Shown here piece by piece: positions 1 through 6,540 of a DNA stretch of 34,311 nucleotides. The stretch is from Acidobacteriota bacterium (GTDB lineage: Bacteria > Acidobacteriota > G020349885), in NCBI GenBank assembly GCA_020349885.1, contig CP070701.1, forward strand, positions 378,986 to 413,296, read 5' to 3'. Within the stretch, counting starts at the first letter, position 1, and every line of letters begins with the position of its first letter. Under the pieces are notes generated by a model, which ran no database searches, was not told the origin of the DNA, and saw only the letters and a program-made list of their open reading frames with translations. A program made the translations under genes and the position numbers.

Positions 1-1394
1 ATGTCGTAGTCCGTGCCGCTTCGGTCATCCTCCCACGCGACGAAATAGTCCGTCCCGTTTGAAGCTGCGGCGGGGCGGTACTGAGCGCTTGCCGCTGTCG
101 AGACGGCAATGCCGCCGGGGTCGAGCACCGTCCCGTCCGAGGCCACGCGCGCCCCGTAGATGTCGTAATTGCCGCTTCGGAAGTCATGCCATGCGACGAA
201 ATAGTCCGTCCCGTTTGAAGCCACGGAGGAAGCCACTTGGTCGTTTGCCGCCGTGGAGACGGCGATGCCCGCAGAGTCGAGCACGGCTCCAGCCGACGTG
301 ACGCGTGCTCCGTAGATGTCGTAGCTCGCGCCACGGTGGTCCTGCCACGCGACGAAATAATCCGTCCCGTTTGAAGCTACCGAGGGGGACCACAGGTTAT
401 CCGCCGCCGTGGAGACGGCGATGCCCGTAGGGTCGAGCACCGTTCCATCCGAGGCCACTCGCGCCCCGTAGATGCCGTAGTCCGCGCCGCCGCTTCGGTT
501 ATCTTCCCACGCCACGAAATAGTCCGTTCCGTTTGAGGCTACCGAGGGAGACCGCTGGTATTCCGCCATTGGCCCAATCACCGGATTCGGCTCCACCGGA
601 AACTCCGGCCCCACCGTCGGGTCAATCAGGATGGGATATCGGGAATTCTCAAGAAACTCGCGCGATACCTCGAACAGGATTTCCTGACTGGTTGCAAGCG
701 AAGGCCGAATTCTTTCCAGACGCCCCGCGCTGTCCACCACGGTTACGTTGGAGAACGCCACTTGTCCGCTTCCATCCCAGGTTGGAAAAATGAGCCCCTC
801 CGGATGCTCCCGAGGCTCGCCCGCGGCGCGGATCGCAAGACGCACGCGCAGCGCCGAAGCCTCGGGGCCGAGCGGCTCGCCGATCGTCCAGTAGATTTCC
901 ATCCCTTCCTCGCCCCGGTTTCGCACGTAGGACGTAATGCCGTCGCGCGCTTCTCCCTGAAGCAGGCCGGGCGCGTGCTCCTCTAGATGATTTCTTCCAA
1001 ACACCGTCTGCGTATTGCCTCCCTGCTCGAAGCTTACGGAAAGTATTTCGAAATCGGGTTTTCCCCTGCTTCCCTGCGCGAAATACCTCAGCCCGTCCTC
1101 GCCAACCTCCGCCTGGAATCGCGGCGTCTCATGCGAGAAGGCATTCCCTTTGGAAACAAACGGACGTTCGCCCCTCGCTTCGGCATGGAAGCCCCGCTTG
1201 GGAGGTTCTTCGGGGAGGCCGCGGTTTTTTCTTACCGTGCGGATGACTTCGTTTATGTCGAAGGGGACGTTTGCTATCTCGACTTCTCCTCCGACGTTCA
1301 GCGGGCCTTTCCCTGGGGACGCGGGCACTTCACCCCCCCATACGGCCGAGGCGGCAGCCAGCGTGAAGCTAATCCAAGTCGCCGCTCCTTTCAT
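1..1394 (-). CDS. Secreted repeat protein with YFVAWED/YGARV repeats, C-terminus outside window
   Basis: The frame is open from an ATG at 1394 to the left edge with no stop, giving 464 residues; the C-terminus is missing. An AAGGAAA ribosome site lies 6-12 bases upstream of the ATG. The first 25 residues (MKGAATWISFTLAAASAVWGG) look like a signal peptide. Residues about 25-280 are an unrecognised extracellular domain. From about residue 283 there are near-identical tandem units of 52-54 residues, each with SNGTDYFVAW, RSG, YDIYGARV, GTVLDP and GIAVSTAA. Three complete units and part of a fourth are visible, with spacings of 162, 156 and 156 bases. Such repeats occur in large bacterial exported proteins and probably fold as beta-propeller blades; that fold is inference. 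No enzymatic motif is visible. A role at the cell surface or in the medium is likely, but the function is unknown. Confidence 0.85.
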   Translation of the reverse strand, partial: MKGAATWISFTLAAASAVWGGEVPASPGKGPLNVGGEVEIANVPFDINEVIRTVRKNRGLPEEPPKRGFHAEARGERPFVSKGNAFSHETPRFQAEVGEDGLRYFAQGSRGKPDFEILSVSFEQGGNTQTVFGRNHLEEHAPGLLQGEARDGITSYVRNRGEEGMEIYWTIGEPLGPEASALRVRLAIRAAGEPREHPEGLIFPTWDGSGQVAFSNVTVVDSAGRLERIRPSLATSQEILFEVSREFLENSRYPILIDPTVGPEFPVEPNPVIGPMAEYQRSPSVASNGTDYFVAWEDNRSGGADYGIYGARVASDGTVLDPTGIAVSTAADNLWSPSVASNGTDYFVAWQDHRGASYDIYGARVTSAGAVLDSAGIAVSTAANDQVASSVASNGTDYFVAWHDFRSGNYDIYGARVASDGTVLDPGGIAVSTAASAQYRPAAASNGTDYFVAWEDDRSGTDYD

Positions 1395-1418
1395 TCTTGG
1401 TTTCCTTTTTTACACACT

Positions 1419-1447
1419 ATTATAGATTCGCCGTCTCGGCAAATCAA
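1419..1447 (-). promoter_or_regulatory. Sigma70-type promoter for the 1394 gene
   Basis: On the minus strand, TTGATT (1447-1442), a 17-base spacer and a perfect TATAAT (1424-1419) precede the ATG at 1394. This leaves a leader of roughly 18 bases that contains the AAGGAAA ribosome site. It is read by eye only; no start site is mapped. Confidence 0.6.
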
Positions 1448-1471
1448 CCGCGGCGGGCAGCGGCTCCCGGT

Positions 1472-1494
1472 CCCCCCGACTATTGGTCGGGGGG
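1472..1494. other. Strong 9-bp hairpin, no U-tract
   Basis: CCCCCCGAC pairs perfectly with GTCGGGGGG around a TATTG loop. There is no T-run on either side, so it is not a classical intrinsic terminator. A second perfect hairpin (CCCGACGT/ACGTCGGG, 1511-1529) follows closely. They may be dispersed palindromes or RNA stabilisers; the role is unknown. Confidence 0.5.
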
Positions 1495-1540
1495 GCCGAG
1501 GATTCTCGACCCCGACGTTTCACGTCGGGATCGGAACAAG

Positions 1541-1624
1541 CGCGGCGTTTGATTCCCCCGCCGAATGGCATATAATTAGAGGGTAAAGCCGGAAGCATTC
1601 GTTCCGTTGCTGCCGGTCTTGCCG
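1541..1624 (+). repeat. 84-bp promoter-bearing direct repeat, copy 1
   Basis: This copy is about 90% identical to 6347-6430. It contains TTGATT (1549-1554), a 16-base spacer and TATAAT (1571-1576), followed by a conserved block starting AGAGGGTAAAGCCGGAAG. Five of the eight differences between copies lie in the spacer between -35 and -10. The element points toward the gene at 1961, about 380 bases away, so it may be that gene's promoter with a long leader. Confidence 0.6.
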
Positions 1625-1795
1625 GATCTGCCGGAGTTTACCCTGATGCTTGCGTCAGGGTTGCCGCTCTTTCAGAGTTTAGAAGTTGCGAGTTACGAGT
1701 TGAGAAGTTAACTCCCGAACCCCCAAACTCCTAAACCCTGAACTTGCTTATCCCCGGCGGCTATGCCGCCCTACGAGAAAGATTGAACGGCTTGT

Positions 1796-1843
1796 CCCGA
1801 CGGGGGCACGGATACGGTCAAAGTCCTCGTGATGCTGCGCTGA
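1796..1843 (+). pseudogene. Remnant of the 3' end of a paralogue of the downstream tail-fibre-like gene
   Basis: One frame reads PDGGTDTVKVLVMLR and then stops (TGA 1841-1843). The intact gene downstream ends DAGTGMVKVLVMLR. The last eight residues are identical and the DNA is about 85% identical over about 46 bases. A TGA lies in the same frame at 1784-1786 and no ribosome site or start is nearby, so this is only a tail. It fits a partly deleted tandem paralogue or a recombination scar. Confidence 0.6.
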
Positions 1844-1960
1844 GGAGGCGCCCGCCCGGGGGAGAGAGAGCGCTTTCCTTAGCCCACCGTTTGGTGGTAG
1901 ACTCATGCCTTACAACCAGGGGTTATGAAACAATCAATCTAAAACAAAAGAGGAAAACCC

Positions 1961-4900
1961 ATGAAAAAAATTGCCGTTTGCATTGCAATGCTTGCGGCCG
2001 CCACGCTTGCCTTCGCGCAGGCGGCGCCGCCCGATCTCGTTAACTTCCAAGGAGTCCTCAGAGACAGCGCCGATGCACCCCTTGATGGAGCGTACGACAT
2101 GGTGTTCCGCTTCTTCGACGACCCGGCGGCTGGGGAGGAGATTCTGGTCGATTCCCACGAGGCGGCCGGAAGCGGCGCCGTCACGGTGACGGGCGGCCTC
2201 TTCAACGTCTCGCTCGGAAGCGGCACGGTGACGGACGGCTCGGGGCCGTCGGGGACGTACACGACGCTTACGGACATGTTCCGTGACTACTCGGCGGTTT
2301 ACGTCGAGGTGCAGGTGGGTGCCGACCCGGCGATGACGCCTCGCATCCAGGTGGTCTCGGCGGCGTATGCGCTGAATGCGGGAAACGTTGGAGGAGTACC
2401 GCCAGGAAATTTCCTCCGGAGCGACGTGGACGACACGGCTGAGGGTAGGATTACGTTTAATCAGGATATTGATGTCTTGGGCGGCACCGTGAATTTCGAT
2501 ATGAGTGGGACCGAACTCACAGGCTATTCTGACCGATTTGAGTTAAGCAGAAAACTCGACGTCTTTGGTGAGGTGTCCGGATGGAGATTCTGCGATTGGC
2601 TTTGCTCGTATTACCTGGACCCCGGCGACCCAACTTCCGGCAGCCTCTTCGGCAACTTGCAACTGGGCGACGGCTCCGCCGCGGATGACGACTACCTCTA
2701 TTTCGATGCGACTGCTGAATATCTCAGGTGGAGCGATGTGAATAACCGATTTGAGTTTAGCAATGACGTCTACACGTCGCAGTCATTATTCTCCTCGTCG
2801 GTATATTCCAACATTTTTTATGATGCAAACAACGCGAGCTATTACGTAGACCCAGCTTCCACTTCTACTTCCGGCATGTTCGCCGGGGATATTCAGATCG
2901 GCTACGGAGTGGCTACGGATGACGACTCTATCTACTTCGATACGAGCGCTACTCCGGAATACCTCCGGTGGGTCGATGCTCAGAACCGCTTCCAGCTCAG
3001 CAACGACCTGAGTGTACTTGGATCTCTCGACCTGGGCGCCGGCGCGGACGACGACCTGACGGCAACGGACGTGGAAGGCCTCACGGGCGGTCTTGACACC
3101 ACGCTGCACAGTCATGATATCACCGGTGATATCACCGGAACGGGCGACGGGCGCTACCTGCGCAAGGACATCGCCGACACGGCGGCGGGCGTGATTACGT
3201 TCTCGGCCGCGACGACGGACGTGCAGGGGAGCCTGGTGGACACGGTGGGCACCGTGGTGGACGTAGGGGATGACCTGTACGTTCAAGGCGGAAACGTTGG
3301 AGCCGGGGCGGCGCCGAACAACAACTACGCCGTCTACGGCACGGGCTCGTTGTACGGGGGCTACTTCGAGGGCACGCGGTGGGGGATTCGCAGCAAGGTG
3401 ACGGAGAGCTCCACGACCACTCTCAACGGCGTGGAGATCAACGTGGAGAACACGGGTATCCCGGAAACCGCCATGGTCTATGGAATATTTAATACCACCA
3501 TGGCTTCGGGGGCCAAGAACGGTCATTATGTCTACGGGATGTGGACAGCCGCCGGGGGCGATTCCGAAAGCACGGGCCCGCATTACGGCGTATGGGCTAG
3601 TGCGGGCGGCGGCACGGGAAAACATTACGGCGTTTTTGGTAGGGCTGGAGGCGGTGACGGACTCCAATACGGCGTGTACGGAGAGGTATATAGCGGGGAT
3701 GGAACGGGCGACCGCCACGGTGTTTATGGATCCGTCTTTGACATGACAAGCTCTAACGATCACTATGGCGTTAAAGGCGAGGCGGTGGGCAGCGGTAAGA
3801 ACATCGGAGGACATTTCTTGGCGTCCAACGGCACGGAGAATTGGAGCATCTATGCCGTTACCGATGTATTTGTGGGAGGCAAGCTCGATTTTGGAGCCGA
3901 CGCCGATGATGATTTCAAGGCCTCGGATGCGACGACCCTTACGGGAGGCGGAAACGCCGATACGCTCCATGGGCATGATTTCACCGGAGCGGGCGACGTG
4001 CGCTACCTGCGCAAGGACATCGCCGACACGGCGGCGGGCGTGATTAAGTTCACGGCCACAACGACGGACGTTCAAAGCAGCCTGGTGGATACGGTGGATT
4101 CGGAAGTGGATGTCGGGGACGACCTCCACATCGACGGCGGGACCCTCGGCATCGGCATCTCCCCCAACGCCGGCCGCAGCATCTACACGAGCGGCCTGTT
4201 GTATGGTGCGTACTTCCGCGGGCTGCAATACGGCGCGTATCTTGACGTAGACGTCACGTCGTCGGGGTCAATCTACGGCCTTCAAACACTCGTCCGGCAG
4301 AACGATGTCGTGAATACCAGTCCTGTATACGGAACGCACAGCAAGGCTCAATACCTGGGCGCGAACAATCCGGACGTCTACGGGGTTTGGGGCGAAGCCG
4401 CGGGCAGCGGCTCGGCCACGTCGTACGGCGTCTACGGCACGGCGGCCGGCGCTGGAAACTGGGGTCTTTACACGCCCGACGCGGCGCATGTGGGCGGCAA
4501 TTTCGATGTCGACGGCAACACTATATTGGGAAGCGATGCAGCGGACACGGTGACGTTCAATGCCGTCGTGAGCGGGGGAATCGACTTCGGCGCCGGCGCG
4601 GACGACGACCTCACGGCGTCCGACGTGACGGAGCTGACGGACGGTTTTGACACCACGCTGCACAGCCATGACATCACCGGAGCGGGCGACGCGCGCTACC
4701 TGCGCAAGGACGTGGACGACACGGCGGCGGGGAACATTGCGTTCAACCAGTCCGTCGGTGTGGGAGTATCTCCCGTGGCCGATTGGCGGGTCGATTCGAC
4801 CTATGGATCCGGTGCGACGGGTTACGGAGCCGTGCGGGGGCAGGGGGCGAATGCTCCCACGAAAGGCTACTTGGGCGTGCAGGGAGCGACCGATTTCGAC

Positions 4901-6337
4901 GGCGTGCCCACGGCGGACTGGTCCGGGCAGGAAATCGGCGTGGCCGGAATCTCGACGGGGAGCACCAACACCGACAACTCCGGCGTGCTGGGCCATTCGA
5001 ATTACACGGGCGTGAGGGGCGAGGCGATTAGGACGGACGGTCTTGATACGCTTCACGGCGTCTACGGCACGGCCTCGGGCGGCTCGACGAACTACGGCGG
5101 GTATTTCACGGGAACGACGTGGGGGCTTTACACGCCGGACAACGTCGGCGTAGGAGATAATCTTTCTATTGGCCGGTCGAGCAGCACGGACAACGACTAT
5201 CTGTACTTTGACGCGGATGCGGAGTTTCTGGTATGGATTGACGGCTTGGGAGGGGTTTTCGATTTCTCGGATGACGTTATCCCCAACAACGCCGACACTT
5301 TCGACTTGGGATCAACAGCCTACTATTGGAACCTCGTCTATGCAGACGGTTTTCGTTATAAAACTGCCGGGGATGCAGACTGGCTCTCTTTTGACACATA
5401 CCCTGATCTCGATCTGATCGACGGTATGAATGGTATCCCCGTGACCAACCGGGAAACCGGTGAGGTGCAACTCGTCGTGGATCCCGCCACCATCCCCGCC
5501 ATCATCCGTGGAACGCCGACGCCGGATGACCCGACGGCGGACCAATTCGTGGACGTCAAGAAGGCCGACAGTCTGCTGTTCGGCGCGGTGCGCGAGCTCC
5601 GGCGAGAGGGCAAGGGACGCGAGGCGGCGCTGCGCGACGAACTCAATTTGCGCACCCCCGACAAGGAGACCGGCAGGCAGGAGATGGACGGAAATTTGCA
5701 GATCGCCCTCGACAAGGACGCGAACGACGCGGCGCGCTTCTCGGTCTTTCGCGACGGCGAGGACGGCCTGCAGGAGGAGGTTTTCCGTTTGGACGAGGAG
5801 GGCAATCTCTACTTAAAAGGCTCGGTGCGGCCCGCGTCGCTCGACCTGGCGGAGTATCATCCAATAAGCGAGACAGTGGAGGCGGGCGACGTGCTCGTGA
5901 TGGATCCCCAGAACCCCAGCGTGCTCCAGCGTTGCGCATTCGAGTCCGATCCGAGGGTCGTGGGAATCGTTTCCGCCGCACCCGGCGTCGAGCTTGGGAG
6001 GAGCATCAGACAGATTGCGGCCATGGAGCCGGAGCTTGCGGCGCGGATAGACGACGCGCGCGCTATCGGTGACAAGGAAGCCGAAGACTCCGCATGGGCG
6101 CAGCTCGAGGAAATCTTCAAGGCGACGCACGCGGCGGTGGCGCTCTCCGGGACGGTGGCGTGCAAGGTGGACGCTGGATACGGCGCCGTCGAAGCGGGCG
6201 ACCTGCTTGTCGCGTCACCCACGCCGGGCCACGCGATGAGGGCCGACACCCCCGTCCCCGGGACCATCCTCGGCAAGGCGATGGGAGCGCTCGACGCGGG
6301 CACGGGCATGGTGAAGGTGCTCGTGATGCTGCGCTAG
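1961..6337 (+). CDS. Large secreted tail-fibre-like protein
   Basis: The protein has 1458 residues. AGAGGAAAA just before the ATG is a good ribosome site. Residues 1-19 (MKKIAVCIAMLAAATLAFA) are a clear signal peptide. The N-terminal domain starts VNFQGVLRDS and includes MVFRFFDD, a pattern common at the start of exported bacterial proteins of this type. The middle has three modules with GADADDDLTASD, LHSHD, GDxRYLRKD and DTAAG (at about 3030-3325, 3887-4177 and 4584-4786). These resemble the HxH and DxRYL segments of phage tail fibres. Between them are Gly-rich GVYGxxxG repeats likely to form a beta-helix. The last 250 residues include LDLAEYHPISETVEAGDVLV and GDLLVASPTPGHAMRA and end VKVLVMLR, a conserved C-terminal module of such proteins. 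It is probably trimeric and extracellular; the ligand is unknown. Confidence 0.85.
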   Translation: MKKIAVCIAMLAAATLAFAQAAPPDLVNFQGVLRDSADAPLDGAYDMVFRFFDDPAAGEEILVDSHEAAGSGAVTVTGGLFNVSLGSGTVTDGSGPSGTYTTLTDMFRDYSAVYVEVQVGADPAMTPRIQVVSAAYALNAGNVGGVPPGNFLRSDVDDTAEGRITFNQDIDVLGGTVNFDMSGTELTGYSDRFELSRKLDVFGEVSGWRFCDWLCSYYLDPGDPTSGSLFGNLQLGDGSAADDDYLYFDATAEYLRWSDVNNRFEFSNDVYTSQSLFSSSVYSNIFYDANNASYYVDPASTSTSGMFAGDIQIGYGVATDDDSIYFDTSATPEYLRWVDAQNRFQLSNDLSVLGSLDLGAGADDDLTATDVEGLTGGLDTTLHSHDITGDITGTGDGRYLRKDIADTAAGVITFSAATTDVQGSLVDTVGTVVDVGDDLYVQGGNVGAGAAPNNNYAVYGTGSLYGGYFEGTRWGIRSKVTESSTTTLNGVEINVENTGIPETAMVYGIFNTTMASGAKNGHYVYGMWTAAGGDSESTGPHYGVWASAGGGTGKHYGVFGRAGGGDGLQYGVYGEVYSGDGTGDRHGVYGSVFDMTSSNDHYGVKGEAVGSGKNIGGHFLASNGTENWSIYAVTDVFVGGKLDFGADADDDFKASDATTLTGGGNADTLHGHDFTGAGDVRYLRKDIADTAAGVIKFTATTTDVQSSLVDTVDSEVDVGDDLHIDGGTLGIGISPNAGRSIYTSGLLYGAYFRGLQYGAYLDVDVTSSGSIYGLQTLVRQNDVVNTSPVYGTHSKAQYLGANNPDVYGVWGEAAGSGSATSYGVYGTAAGAGNWGLYTPDAAHVGGNFDVDGNTILGSDAADTVTFNAVVSGGIDFGAGADDDLTASDVTELTDGFDTTLHSHDITGAGDARYLRKDVDDTAAGNIAFNQSVGVGVSPVADWRVDSTYGSGATGYGAVRGQGANAPTKGYLGVQGATDFDGVPTADWSGQEIGVAGISTGSTNTDNSGVLGHSNYTGVRGEAIRTDGLDTLHGVYGTASGGSTNYGGYFTGTTWGLYTPDNVGVGDNLSIGRSSSTDNDYLYFDADAEFLVWIDGLGGVFDFSDDVIPNNADTFDLGSTAYYWNLVYADGFRYKTAGDADWLSFDTYPDLDLIDGMNGIPVTNRETGEVQLVVDPATIPAIIRGTPTPDDPTADQFVDVKKADSLLFGAVRELRREGKGREAALRDELNLRTPDKETGRQEMDGNLQIALDKDANDAARFSVFRDGEDGLQEEVFRLDEEGNLYLKGSVRPASLDLAEYHPISETVEAGDVLVMDPQNPSVLQRCAFESDPRVVGIVSAAPGVELGRSIRQIAAMEPELAARIDDARAIGDKEAEDSAWAQLEEIFKATHAAVALSGTVACKVDAGYGAVEAGDLLVASPTPGHAMRADTPVPGTILGKAMGALDAGTGMVKVLVMLR

Positions 6338-6346
6338 GCAGCCAAT

Positions 6347-6430
6347 CGCGGCGTTTGATTCCCCTGCGACATAGCATATAATAAGAGGGTAAAGCCGGAA
6401 GTATTCGTTCCGTTGCTGCCGGTCTTGCTG
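6347..6430 (+). repeat. 84-bp promoter-bearing direct repeat, copy 2
   Basis: This is the second copy of the 1541-1624 element. TTGATT (6355-6360), 16 bases and TATAAT (6377-6382) are all preserved, as is the downstream block. It starts 9 bases after the tail-fibre-like gene ends and points to the gene at 6541. It is the best visible promoter for the AmmeMemoRadiSam operon, with a leader of about 150 bases. The promoter role is inferred from the conserved boxes. Confidence 0.6.
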
Positions 6431-6540
6431 GCTATAAAAAACAAGGGTAGATGAGAGAAACCCCGTATGCGGCCGCTTCCGTGATGACTCTTCTCGATTT
6501 TCCCAATGTGCAAGGCACTTAAGAAAGGCTTTTTCGGGAG

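Larger units (their letters stand above)
1395..1960. other. Intergenic region with hairpins and short repeats
   Basis: This 566-base stretch separates two divergent secreted-protein genes. It holds the promoter at 1419-1447; a 9-bp perfect hairpin (1472-1480 with 1486-1494); an 8-bp hairpin (1511-1518 with 1522-1529); a promoter-bearing repeat at 1541-1624; a hairpin with one G-T pair (1641-1649 with 1652-1660); a stretch of GAGTTACGAGTT-like short repeats (about 1680-1709); an AACCC/AACTCC-rich tract (1710-1742); a 6-bp hairpin (1756-1761 with 1765-1770); the tail remnant at 1796-1843; and a 5-bp hairpin (1884-1888 with 1893-1897). No intact gene is visible. Confidence 0.7.

Noticed and set aside
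2786-4228. 480-codon minus-strand frame opposite the tail-fibre-like gene
   Set aside because: It is a shadow of a well-supported plus-strand gene; no family motif was seen.
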